Of a DNA stretch of 64,000 nt, positions 1 through 10,129 are shown one piece after another. Numbering within the stretch: the first letter of the stretch is position 1; the number at the start of each line of letters is the position of its first letter. Both the position numbers and the translations under genes were made by a program. The notes under the pieces are model-generated. The model ran no database searches and was not told the DNA's origin. It was given only the letters and a program-made list of their open reading frames with translations. Location: contig OX375877.1 of NCBI GenBank assembly GCA_947359465.1, forward strand, positions 50,878,744 through 50,942,743. Reading direction: 5' to 3'. This stretch comes from Metellina segmentata. Lineage: Eukaryota; Arthropoda; Arachnida; Araneae; Tetragnathidae.

Positions 1-700
1 TCTTCATTTGAAAATATGATACCCCTTAGCAAAAGTTTAAGAAAAACAAGCAGTAAATTTAATAATCACATGATCAAATTGCCATTTGCAAATAAAACAA
101 GACCCCAACACCCCAAACCAATTTCTTAGGACCTTGCCGAAAAAGCTCGCCTCAGCCTCAAATCCCGAACAGAACATAATTTTCATAAATGAAAATTTTA
201 AACTCGGGAGAAGAATTATAAACTAAAACATATTAAACTGGAACAGCAATCGCAGCGACTTCAAATCCGGCAAACTCAATTTCGTTGAAACGAAACCGCC
301 CGCTCTAAAAACACCCAGCCACTCTATTTACTGAAGGAAAAGTACATATTGCTCTAAATAACCAAATTATTCTCCGATTCCAGCATACATCAAAACAGTG
401 GAACAGTATACTACGCTGTTTTCGGAGTTCTCAGTCCCGGTGTTTGCAGTACGCACAGACGCAAGACATAGCACAGATGAGGGTCTGCGGAAAACAAATT
501 CCAGAACTTGGGAGAATACCAGATAGGGGCGGGCGTAATTCTTTTAAGAGGGAATTATAATCACGATAAAACATGCCGCTTTCTAGGTACTGGGGCTTGT
601 ATAAATGCGCCGTGTTTCCATTGCTGGAACAGGTTGAGATTTGCTAGCGAAGATGGTTGATGGAGACTTGCTAAAATGGAAGGGATTTTTGAGCTCTACC
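1..700. other. AT-rich sequence, nothing recognised
   Basis: No ORF of note, no terminal repeats and no tandem structure were seen. It leads directly into the satellite that starts near 700. Confidence 0.4.
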
Positions 701-2655
701 TAAGGTAATAACGTGTGCAAAGGAGAGAGAAATCCGGTTGAGATGGACTGTTATTCCTATGCCAATTAAATAACAGTGTTACTTTGGAACAACTGTTATT
801 GAAAATAATAACAGTTTACGATACATTTTATTAGCAATGAAGCAATTTGAATTGAATTCAAAATTAAAAACCTGAAAATCGTAAACATATTTTATCGAAA
901 TGTTTGAATGAAGCTTGCAGAAGAGACATTATCAGTGGAAATGGGATGTTATTCCGATGTCAGTTTATATAACAGTGTTATTCTGAAATAACAGTTAATA
1001 ACTGTTATCAAAAATAATGACAGTTCACGGTAAATTTTATTAGCAATGAAGCAATTTGAATTGAATTCAAAATTAAAAACCTGAAAATCGTAAACATATT
1101 TTATCGAAATGTTTGAATGAAGCTTGCAGAAGAGACATTATCAGTGGAAATGGGATGTTATTCCGATGTCAGTTTAAATAACAGTGTTATTCTAAAATAA
1201 CAGTTATTAACTGTTATCAAAAATAATGACAGTTCACGGTAAATTTTATTAGCAATGAAGCAACTTGAATTGAATTCGAAGTTAAAAATTTGAAATTCGT
1301 AAAAATATTTGATTGGAGATGTTTGAATGGAGCTCTACTACAGCTAACACTTCAGCAGAGGTACATTCAGTAGAAATGGGATGTTATTCTGATGGCAGTT
1401 TAAATAACAGTGTTATTTTAAAATTACAGTTATCAACAGTTATCGAAAATAATGTTTACGATAAATTTTATTAGCTATGAAAACTTAAATGGAATTCGAA
1501 ATTAAAAATTTGAAAATCGTAAGAATATTTTAATGGAGATGTTTGAATGTTTGTTTAAAGTTAAGAAGAGACGAATTCATTTGAGATGGACTGTTATTAC
1601 AATGGCAGTTTAACTAACAATGTTATTCTAAAATAACCGTTACCAACTGTTATCAAAAATGTTAACAGTTTACGATGAATTTCATTAGCAATAAAGCAAC
1701 TTGAACTAAATTCGAAATTAAACATTTCAAATTCGTGAAAATATTTGATTGGAGATGTTTGAATGGAGCTCTACTAAAGCTAACACTGTGCAGTTGTTGA
1801 GACATATTCAGAAAGAATTGGAGGATTCCGATTACAGTTTAAACAACAGTGTTATTGAAAGATAATAGTTAGCAACTGTTAACGAAAATATTGGCAATCA
1901 GTGATAAATATCACTACGAAAGTAATGAAGCAATTTAAAATAAACTAAATTTGAATTTTAAAAATTGAAACTCGTAAAAACATATTACTGGAGCTATTTA
2001 AATAAAGCTCTACTAAAGATGTCACTGTAGCAGAGGCATACTCAGTACAGATGAATTATTATTCCAACGGCAGTTTAAATAACACTCTTATTATAAAATA
2101 ACAGCTATAGAAAATAACAGATTACGATAAATACTACAAGCAATTAATTTGAAATTAAGAAGAGTTAAAATTCGTAAACATATACGTGATTGGTGAAATT
2201 TAAATGGAGCTCTACTAAAGGTAATGCAATGCTATATGCTAGAGACATTCAATCGAGATGGACTGTCATTCCATTGGCAGTTTAAATAACAGTGTTATTG
2301 TAAAAATAACAGCTATCAACTATTTTTGAAAATAATGATATCTTACGAAAAATAAATGAAGCAACTTGAATTTAACTGTGTGTGTTCAATTAAGAAATTG
2401 AAATTCTTTAAAAATTCTTTACTAGAGATGTTTCAATGGGGTTATACTAAAGATTTATTATCTTAAGAATTATTATTATTAAAGATGGACTATTCAGATT
2501 GCAACTAAAGAAAAAGTGTTCTTGTAAAATACGGTACCAACTGTTCTTCAGAATTATAAGTTAATAAATATTATTAGCAACAGAGTAGCTTTAATTGAAT
2601 TTAAAATTTAAAAAATTGAAATTCGTACCAAAATGTTTATTGGATATTTTTAAAC
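700..2655. repeat. ~210-235 bp tandem satellite, about 9 units
   Basis: A recurring block (a ggcagtttaaataacagtg-like core, then a tgaattgaattc-like stretch, then gatgtttgaatggagctc) returns near 751, 944, 1161, 1378, 1587, 1815, 2049, 2255 and 2481. The units at about 944 and 1161 are nearly identical, and divergence increases toward both ends. Each unit carries nested short palindromes such as aacagtgtta and ataacagttaataactg. Non-coding. Confidence 0.85.
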
Positions 2656-2826
2656 TATGTCAATTTTAAGCACTGTCCACGCTTTTCATTTTGGAATAAA
2701 AAGAAAAGTATATTCCTTTCCTTTTTTTATTTCTCACACTTAAAAGTTGCAAAAAATCTTATTCTAACTCTCCGTATCTCGAGGAGGTATATTGTTAATA
2801 GCAAAACTGACCAAATCTTATGCCCA

Positions 2827-3264
2827 GTGCACACATCCGGTTCTTTAACGTGCGGCGCAACAACCGCAACGCAAGTGCGGGCTGAGATACTTTAGACCCA
2901 ATGGAGCAGTGCACACATGCCTCAAGCGCCGCTGGGGCAACGCACGTCCAACTTGCGTGCAATTTGTACCGTAGTTCCCCACGGCGCAGCACGGTCGACG
3001 CACATGAGTCTCCGTTCTGAAGTACCTTGTTTTCATAAACAAATGGAATATAAGTAATAATTAATAAATGGTTGTATCCAGTATTTTGTGTGTTTCAAAA
3101 TATACTTTTTTTACACCAAGTAAGCGAAATAAACACGTTTTCTTCTATAGAATATTTATCGCAAATGGCGCGAAATGAGTTCGTGCGTCATTTCACGGTT
3201 ATGTGTGCATAGTTGGGCTTCGGTGCAGCAGTTGCGCCGCACGTTGAAAGACCAGATGTGTCCA
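2827..3264. mobile_element. MITE-like element with ~30-bp terminal inverted repeats
   Basis: The sequence near 2829-2862 (containing acgtgcggcgcaac) returns as its reverse complement near 3230-3262 (gttgcgccgcacgt), giving imperfect inverted termini of about 30 bp around a roughly 430-bp GC-richer core. The core holds further copies of the terminal words (cagtgcacacatg near 2911). No transposase is present. The two short minus-strand ORFs here (2795-3042) are in GC-rich repeat sequence and are not believed to be genes. The superfamily is uncertain; a PIF/Harbinger- or hAT-type origin would fit. Confidence 0.6.
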
Positions 3265-3267
3265 TCG

Positions 3268-3376
3268 AGCCTTAGTGGACGAGATATTTCGTTATTAGAA
3301 GAAAACTGACCAGATCTTCATCTCGTCACCATAAAAAAATCGGCAATATGTTGATGACGAGTTTCTCGTCATTAGC
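3268..3376. mobile_element. partial TTAA-type foldback element (copy a)
   Basis: It carries the family words gacgagatatttcgttatt, aactgaccagatct and gacgagtttctcgtcatt, shared with the copies at 36.3, 44.8, 53.9 and 63.5 kb. It is truncated: neither terminus has the CCC/GGG end. Confidence 0.6.
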
Positions 3377-3737
3377 AACATTTGAGCAAATCAATTAAAT
3401 TAATTAATTTAATGTAGAATTTTTTGATGGATTCTGATTGTTCGGAATTTAGAAATGCTTCAACCAATTTCTCTTTGATTTTCGACTTTCACTTTAGCAC
3501 ATCAATTGTAATGCAAGTAAAAGTGAACACGCTAGACAAAAATGTAGAAGCTAGATAATACAAAAAAATAAAGAATGTTCTAAACGTCGAACATAAAAAA
3601 AACTTGTTTAAAGAGAGATGAAATGGTACAGTGAAACTTAGCCATCACAATGACGGCTAAACAGAATTCCAATTTCCTTTTGTTGGACCAATATTATTTT
3701 TTATTAAATATCGGTTGTTTTATACTGGTACATATAA

Positions 3738-4028
3738 TGGTAATTTGGTAATTTTTAATTAACGTCGTACTAGAGCAATACAACAGGCTGACGACGGTCT
3801 GGGATCACCCCCTTAAGGTAAAGATCCAAGGACAACGCCTCGTAATTTTTAACCACGGTCAGATGACGAGACAACACCTGAGCTGCCATCCCACTCTACA
3901 GACTTCCACACCAAACCAACGTGAGCACATTCGGCCACGACATATTTATGGTGCACCAACCGCCTCTACATCATACACGTACAAACATCCATGTTCGTAT
4001 CCGGATTCGAAACTGGAACTTTCCGATC
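3738..4028 (-). mobile_element. tRNA-derived SINE, head A, 5'-truncated
   Basis: The SINE body reads on the minus strand, from part of the tRNA-like head (near 4000-4028) through the conserved core to a tail at 3738-3760. It is bracketed by a 13-bp target-site duplication, ctggtacatataa, at 3725-3737 and 4029-4041. The head is cut inside the A/B-box region, as expected for incomplete target-primed reverse transcription. A 62-codon ORF here is a by-product of the SINE body. Confidence 0.88.
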
Positions 4029-4122
4029 CTGGTACATATAAGCAGATTTAGAGGAACATGTGCATTTACTTATCGTCACGGAACTAAGTAACTCAGTTTT
4101 TTGGTTTCTAAGATAGTGTTTG

Positions 4123-4137
4123 CCCCCCCCCCCCCCC
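4123..4137. repeat. poly-C run
   Basis: Fifteen consecutive C residues. A simple homopolymer tract with no other context. Confidence 0.9.
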
Positions 4138-4224
4138 AATCTCAATTTAAAATATACCTACAATTTTCATTGCTATTGGATAAAGATAATTCTATTCTAA
4201 GGTTAGTTGGCAGTTGAATTTACG

Positions 4225-4286
4225 TTTACGATGCTCTGTAGCAACACAATAGGCTGTTGGCAAGTGACCGGGATCTATCCCGAAGG
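4225..4286 (-). mobile_element. SINE 3' fragment, interrupted by another SINE
   Basis: A diverged SINE 3' end (gagcaacacaa-like and gggatc-like words, minus orientation) stops at 4286, where a second SINE has inserted. It resumes for a few bases at 4501-4505. Confidence 0.6.
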
Positions 4287-4486
4287 CTAATGGTAATGGT
4301 AATGGTAATTTTTTTTAACGTCGTACTCGAGCAACACAACGGGATATTGACGACCTTCCGGGATCAGTCCCTTAAGGGAGAGATCCGAGGACAACACCTC
4401 GTAATTTTGAACCACGGTCAGATGACGAAGCAACACCTGAGCTGGCATCCCACTCTCCAAACTTCCACACCAACAAAACGTGAACT
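4287..4486 (-). mobile_element. SINE head-A family copy nested in an older SINE
   Basis: The tail is a (taatgg)n-like microsatellite at 4287-4310, followed by the conserved body. A perfect 14-bp TSD, atctatcccgaagg, lies at 4273-4286 and 4487-4500. The duplicated site is itself part of the older SINE body, proving nested insertion. The copy is 5'-truncated and lacks the tRNA head. Confidence 0.87.
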
Positions 4487-4505
4487 ATCTATCCCGAAGG
4501 GAAAG

Positions 4506-4825
4506 GTATTTGGTAATTTTTAGTTAACTTCTACCAGAGCAACATAACGTACTATTGACGACGGTCCGGGATCAATACCTTAAGGAAAATATCCGAGGAC
4601 AACACCTCGTAATTTTGAACCATAGTCAGTTGACGATGTCAATGCTTGAGTCGGCACCCCACTCTCCAAACTTCCACGCCACGCCGACTTGAGGACGTTT
4701 CAGGTCACGACAGATTTAACATGGACAAGCCCACGTACACGTTGGTCTTTGGTTGGATCGAGGTTGAAACTCGCAACCCTCGTAATGCTTTGCTCCTCCT
4801 ACTGGGCTACCTCGGCCCTGCTCAT
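4506..4825 (-). mobile_element. SINE with head B
   Basis: Full-length copy in minus orientation: tail ggtaatttttagtt, shared body, then a different tRNA-like head at about 4740-4825. The reverse complement of the head shows an A-box-like tagcccagtaggaggagca and a B-box-like gcgagtttcaa. Two short ORFs overlapping it are by-products. Confidence 0.82.
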
Positions 4826-5170
4826 AGTAAACGAAGCATTTTATATAGAGACGGTTATGGAATTCTGACCGCCGAATTATAGATTTTAACTTTTGGGTAA
4901 AATTTGAATCGGGTCCCACAATCTAACGCCGATGCTGAATCTGCGCTTACGTCTCACTTAAGACGGGCAGTATCGAGTACTTTTAAGCATCAAATATTTA
5001 ATATTCGACTACTTTTAAGAATCGAGTACTTAGTATTCGAGTATCTTCAAGTATCGAATAGATATTCGAATTTAAAAACGATTAATGGATAATAAGACTA
5101 ATCCAACTGCAACAGTAGGCGAAAAATAAAAATAGCAATTTGTTTTGAGTATTTATTCCCAAAATTAATG

Positions 5171-5363
5171 GTTGGGTTGGCGTGGAAGTTTGGAGAGTGA
5201 GGTGCCAGCTCAGGTGTTGCTTCGTCATCTGACCGTGGTTCAAAATTACGAGGTGTTGTCCTCGGATCTTTCCCTTAAAGGGACTGATCTCGGACCGTCG
5301 TCAATAGCTCGTTGTGTTGCTCTAGTACGACGTTAACTAAACTTACCATTACCATTACCATTA
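5171..5363 (+). mobile_element. 5'-truncated SINE at a repeatedly used target site
   Basis: Body plus a (ccatta)n tail. Flanked by a perfect 13-bp TSD, cccaaaattaatg, at 5158-5170 and 5364-5376. The right-hand TSD copy is also the left-hand TSD copy of the next SINE. Confidence 0.88.
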
Positions 5364-5376
5364 CCCAAAATTAATG

Positions 5377-5675
5377 CTAGCCTCTAGATCAGAAGGTTCC
5401 TGGTTCGAATACGGGTCCGGGCATAGAGGTTTTTAAGCGTATGGTGTTGAGGCGGCTGTTGCCATTAAATCTGTCGTGGCCGAAAGTCCTCACGTTGTGT
5501 TGGTGTGGAAGTTTGGAGAGTGGGGTGCCAGCTCAGGTGTTGCTTCGTCATCTGACCGTGGTTCAAAATTACGAGGTGTTATCCTCGGATCTGTCCCTTA
5601 AGGGATTGAACCCGAACCGTCGTCAAAAGCCCGTTGTGTTGCTCTAGTACGACGTTAATTAAAAATTACCAATTA
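5377..5675 (+). mobile_element. SINE head A, inserted at the same site as its neighbour
   Basis: It starts within the head (B-box ggttcgaatac near 5402) and ends in aattacc. The flanks are cccaaaattaatg (5364-5376) and cccaagattaatg (5676-5688), one mismatch. A 68-codon ORF (5441-5647) is just the SINE body read through. Confidence 0.85.
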
Positions 5676-5736
5676 CCCAAGATTAATGCACTGAAATTTT
5701 AACATAGTGTATCAATATATGAACCCACTGCAAATG

Positions 5737-5886
5737 GTAATTGGTAATTTTTAGTTAACGTCGTAGTAGAGCAACACAACGGGTTATTGACAACGGTCCG
5801 GGATCAGTACCTTTAAGGGAAAAATCCGAGGACAACACCTCGTAATCTTGAACACGGTCAGATGACGAAGCAACACCTGAGCTCAA
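5737..5886 (-). mobile_element. SINE 3' portion, minus orientation
   Basis: Tail ggtaattggtaattttt and then about 130 bp of body. The duplicated actgcaaatg at 5727-5736 and 5887-5896 is a 10-bp TSD. Confidence 0.8.
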
Positions 5887-5997
5887 ACTGCAAATGAAAA
5901 CCAATGTATTGTAGTGTTGTTATCAACATGAAAATAGTAATTTGGACACGCAACCAATATGGACTCGCCTACAATGCAACATTTACGTAGGCATCTG

Positions 5998-6335
5998 TGC
6001 CGACCAACCGGTATAGTGGTTAAGGTGTTAGCCTCTAGATCGGAAGGTTCCTGGTTCGAATCCGGGTCCGGGCATGGATGTTTGTAAGCGTATGGTGTAG
6101 AGGCGGCTGGTGCACCTTAAATCTGTCGTGGCCGAAAGTCCTCACGTTGGGTTGGCATGGAAGTTTGGAGAGTGGGGTGCCAGCTCAGGTGTTGCTTCGT
6201 CATCTGACCGTGGTTCAAAATTACGAGGTGTTGTCCTCGGATCTTTCCCTTAAGGGACTGATCCCGGACCGTCGTCAATAGCCCGTTGTGTTGCTCTAGT
6301 ACGACGTTAACTAAAAAATTACCAATTTTTTTACC
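5998..6335 (+). mobile_element. full-length SINE, head A (reference copy)
   Basis: 338 bp with a perfect 15-bp TSD, ttacgtaggcatctg (5983-5997 and 6336-6350). The tRNA-like head (5999-6075) has a pol III A-box-like tatagtggttaagg and a B box ggttcgaatcc. Then come the body and an aaaaattaccaattttt tail. A 67-codon ORF (6078-6281) recurs in other copies because the SINE is young, not because it is selected protein. Transcription by RNA polymerase III from the internal promoter is expected for this class. Confidence 0.93.
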
Positions 6336-6350
6336 TTACGTAGGCATCTG

Positions 6351-6620
6351 AGCAGTTTGGAATTCGAATACTTAGGGTATAATACCTTATTATAGGAATT
6401 GTATTGGGATGGAGGTGGGTGATATTGTATAGGAATTAGTAATTCGAATATTTAGCATAAATACATTGGCATTCCAATACTCTGGATGACTACTACTGTA
6501 TTCGAACACTTTGAATGAATACTTCTGTATTTGAATGCAACGAGAAAGAATCGAGAAAATCGAATGCTTTTAAGTATTGAATACACAAGTATTCAAATAC
6601 TTCATCTCCACCTCTTCTGC
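6351..6620. repeat. region rich in gtattcgaatac-like words, possible hAT MITE remnant
   Basis: The words attcgaatac, gtattcgaacac and gtattcaaatac recur on both strands and end in cttcatctccacctcttctg. A similar cluster sits at 4970-5060, on the other side of the SINE group, so the SINEs may have split one older element. No TSD could be defined. Confidence 0.35.
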
Positions 6621-7580
6621 ACACCTCACTGGTATCTTCAGAGGTGGACCGACTGCAGTTTTACGTGGATAAAGAATTACTTTCTCCGGTTTTTTTAAAA
6701 AGAGACGTTCCCATTGGGGACAGAAAATGTAGGAAAGATTGCAATACAATAGTCGCAGGGGATCAGTAGGAAAATGTGATTTCGGAAACAAATGCAGAGG
6801 GAGTGATTATACCGCAGCCATTGTAAAGGGTGAACATGTGGAAGCCATTATAAGACGGACTAAAAAGCAAACCAGGCAGAGGCAAGTGCCTCGGCGTGGA
6901 AACAGCTGCTACTAATATCCAAGTGCTGGTCGGTTTGGCTTGCACTCAGGAGGGACGACAGCTGCTTCCACTGGGAGGGTTGCTACGGTTGCTCTGTTCA
7001 GCGCCCATTTGGCGAGTTTCTTTCGCAAATCCAATATTTATTTGGGCTGTGGAAAATTCAACGTTTTGATCCCAAGTTCAGAAAAGATATCCAATATTTC
7101 CTGGTTTTTGGTTCCATTTGAAAGGGCAGAATGCCAAATAAACATCCCAGTTGTTGTTGTTTTTTTTCATGTTTTCTGACATATCTGCGTGCAATGACTC
7201 AAAGGAGTATTGAGACACAACCACCTTTCGATAAATCCTTGAAAACAATATGTATATTTTTCCTAAAGTAATTTTTGCAGTACTTATACTGTACTGTATT
7301 ATTATTATTAAACAGGATCTCCGAAGCAAAACTTAAAAAAAAAAAAAAAGAATCGCAAAGATGCATGAAATTTTGCATTTATTTAGTTCACAATAAAAAT
7401 GAAGGCCAAAAACGTAGTGGGTCACTTCAGATTGAATGACTGTTTAAGAAATTTGAAAAAACTAGTTCCGGTTTAAAAACTAATTTGCTCTCCCAATCTA
7501 TTTAGAACTGGTTTTAAAAGATTTTCACAAATTATTGATTCCGTTTCCCTTCATTCAGTATTAATGAATTCATACCAGCC
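6621..7580. other. no feature recognised
   Basis: Short overlapping ORFs of 60-83 codons on both strands have no recognisable domain. They are taken as chance frames. Confidence 0.35.
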
Positions 7581-7597
7581 CATTGTGACCATCAATA

Positions 7598-7668
7598 GCC
7601 CATTGTGACCATCAATAGCCCATTGTGTTGCTCTAGTACGACGTTAATTAAATTTTCCTTACCTTACC
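7598..7668 (+). mobile_element. SINE 3' end with a 20-bp local duplication
   Basis: Only the terminal ~70 bp of the SINE remain (gttgctctagtacgacgtta). Just upstream, cattgtgaccatcaatagcc is present twice in tandem (7581-7600 and 7601-7620). Confidence 0.75.
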
Positions 7669-7690
7669 CTATATTTAGTAAAGATAGAGT

Positions 7691-8185
7691 TGTTTTGAAA
7701 TTTAATTTTCATAAAAGAAAATTTAAAATTGCTAATTCTACTCGTATGTTACAAATTATCCGAAATATTTTCAATGGGTTCAAGTCTGGATTTTGAACAG
7801 GAGATAAAAGATCACTTTGAACTGGATATAAGGGCAAATCTACAAATATAAACACTATGCGTAGGATCCTTATGATAAAGATTTTAAATTTGACAATAAC
7901 CCCCATACTTTAGCCCCTGTTCCCTTAACTTGTCTTTGAAAAACTTGAAAGAATCAATTTGTGTCTTTTACAGTCAATCAAATGGTAATTCTAACGCCAT
8001 GAAAGCACTAATACAGCCCCAAAACATCTGCTTCCTTCATCAAGTCTTGTTATGGAAGATAGTTTACAGTTCATGTTCAGTATTGTGTTCCCATCACTAA
8101 ACAAATTGAATTTGGATTCATCTATAAATATAATCGGGCGGTTGAATTCTCGAAGAAACCTTTAAACAACTGTTGAGTTTCAAGA
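7691..8185 (-). pseudogene. degraded Tc1-like transposase
   Basis: On the minus strand a segment at 7991-8140 reads IFIDESKFNLFSDG, the first catalytic Asp motif of Tc1 transposases (D in DES). Downstream at 7709-7800 a different frame reads QNPDLNPL, matching the SPDLNPIE block before the catalytic Glu. The stretch between is shifted and stopped, and the usual FQQDNAP motif is not recognisable. No terminal repeats were found. A Tc1 relic older than the other copies in the window. Confidence 0.65.
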
Positions 8186-8382
8186 GTAAATTTAATCTGT
8201 CTGTTATTATTATGGATATGACGAATATTCACAGTGATACACTTCAATGACACATATTCACATCAGCAGGTTTATTACAGAAGACAATAAAGAATTTGGA
8301 AGATTGAAATCAGCGCAGAAACGAAAATAGGTTTAGCGTCAAAGATGTCATATACCCTGTAAACAAAGGTAGATAGGGAACT

Positions 8383-8692
8383 AAGTATTTAACTAACGTT
8401 ACACTGGAAAAACGCAATGGACTATTGGTCACGTTCTGGGGTCAATTCCTAGGGAGATATCCAAGGACAATTCCTCGAACTTTGTGATCAGATGACGAGA
8501 ACAACACCTAAGCTGGCATCCTACTCTCCAAACTTCCCCACCACACCAACGTGACGACGTTTGAGGCTACGACAGATTTAAAGTACACTAGCCTATCTTT
8601 GTAGACGACGGTCTTAAAGATAGGCTAGTTTCGAACTCAGAATCCTCTGGTTGCTAATCCTTTGTCTTCCAACTGAGCTACTGCAACCCTTG
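8383..8692 (-). mobile_element. SINE head B, diverged
   Basis: Tail aactaacgttacactgg, a body with the cacctaagctggca block, and a head near 8620-8690 (B-box strand form tttcgaactcag, then gttgctaatcc and aactgagctac). A 15-bp segment (agcctatctttgtag / aagataggctag) forms a small inverted repeat inside it near 8589-8627. Confidence 0.78.
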
Positions 8693-8895
8693 AAATATTT
8701 TAAAGAGATCATGCATCCTGTATTCCTTTCCTCTAAATATATCCTTGGTCACGCATGTGACGGAAAATAGACCTGCGATTTTTCTCGTCAGTCCAATATC
8801 TTTTCAGTCATCTAGCACATAGATGGATCCGTCTTTTGCTTTAGCAGATGATAACATCGCTGTAATGAGAGGTATTTTCTTCCAAGCTAAATATA

Positions 8896-9835
8896 GGTGG
8901 TAGTCGTGTTTCTGCGGCGATACGTGTTTCCTGTATATGTCCCAAACGTATCGTCATTTGGTTTCTTTCGAATGCACTTTCAGCATTTAAGTGGTAGTTG
9001 TGTTTCTGCGGAGATACGTGTTTCCTGTATATATCCCAAACGTATCGTCATTTGGTATCTTTCGAATACACTTTCAGCAATTAGGTGGTAGTTGTGTTTC
9101 TGCGGCGATACGTGTTTTCTGTATATATCCCAAACGTATCGTCATTTGGTTTCTTTCGAATACACTTTCAGCAATTAGGTGGTAGTTGTGTTTCTGCGGC
9201 GATACATGTTTCCTGTATATATTCCAAACGTATCGTCATTTGGTATCTTTCTAATACACTTTCAGCAATTAGGTGGTAGTTGTGTTTCTGCGGCGATACG
9301 TGTTTCTTGTATATAAGACAATCATATCGCCATTTGATATCTTTTGAATACACTTTCAGCAATTAGGTGGTAGTTGTGTTTCTGCGGCGATACGTGTTTC
9401 CTGCATATATCCCAAACGTATCGTCATTTGGTTTCTTTCGAATACACTTTCAGCAATTAGGTGGTAGTTGTGTTTCTGCGGCAATACGTGTTTCCTGTAT
9501 TTATCCCAAACGTATCGTCATTTGGGTTCTTTCGAATACACTTTCAGCAATTAGAAGTTGGTTGTGTTTCTGCGGCGATACGTGTTTCCTGTATATATCC
9601 CAAACGCATCGTCTTTTGGTTTCTTTAGAATACACTTTCAGCAATTCGGTGGTAGTTGTGTTTCTGCGCCGATACGTGTTTCCTGTATATATCCCAAAAG
9701 TATCGCCATTTGATTTCTTTCGGATGCACTTTCAGCAATTAGATGGTAGCTGTGTTTCTGCGGCGATACGTGTTTCCTGTATATTTCCCAAACGTATCGT
9801 CATTTAGTTTCTTTCGAAAACACTTTCAGCTATTC
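8896..9835. repeat. 94-bp minisatellite, 10 units
   Basis: Units begin ggtggtagttgtgtttctg at 8896, 8990, 9084 and so on every 94 bp to 9835. Units differ by a few percent, and one (about 9272-9365) is more diverged. Because 94 is not a multiple of three, each unit opens the same ~64-codon ORF in a rotating frame. These overlapping ORFs, including a 146-codon one at 9367-9807, are artefacts of the repeat. Confidence 0.95.
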
Positions 9836-9965
9836 GTCAATAAAAATTCGTAAGGTTACATTAGAAATTGTACGATAGTTGATTTTTCAATGATAGTTAG
9901 ATTGAACACAAAAAAAAACCGGCGATAAACTTCATTTTAAGGTAATCTTTAGAATCATGTAAAAT
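9836..9965. repeat. non-tandem flank of the 94-bp repeat
   Basis: The sequence after the last unit (attcgtcaataaaaattcg ... gcgataaacttc ... taaggtaatc) matches, in order, the sequence after the single related unit at 51.66-51.87 kb. The repeat family therefore extends beyond the 94-bp unit. Confidence 0.6.
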
Positions 9966-10129
9966 CCTTAAATGTGTAACACGGTAGCAATTGAACTGCG
10001 GAAATAAAATCTTCGCACATAGTCTTGTATGTTTTTTCTATAGTGAATGTCCCTCTTACCAACTGAGCATTCTATCTTCAAATATATCAGAAAATGTCTC
10101 ACGCTCAACACTTCAGAGACTAAAAGGTG

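Noticed and set aside
5998..6075. tRNA gene
   Set aside because: The tRNA-like sequence is the head of a SINE with TSDs; acceptor pairing is poor and the same head occurs with the SINE body each time.
9367..9807. 146-codon ORF
   Set aside because: It is produced by reading through the 94-bp minisatellite; the same peptide recurs in rotating frames from unit to unit.
8896..9835. CRISPR array
   Set aside because: Repeats are directly tandem with no unique spacers, in a eukaryotic TE-rich context.
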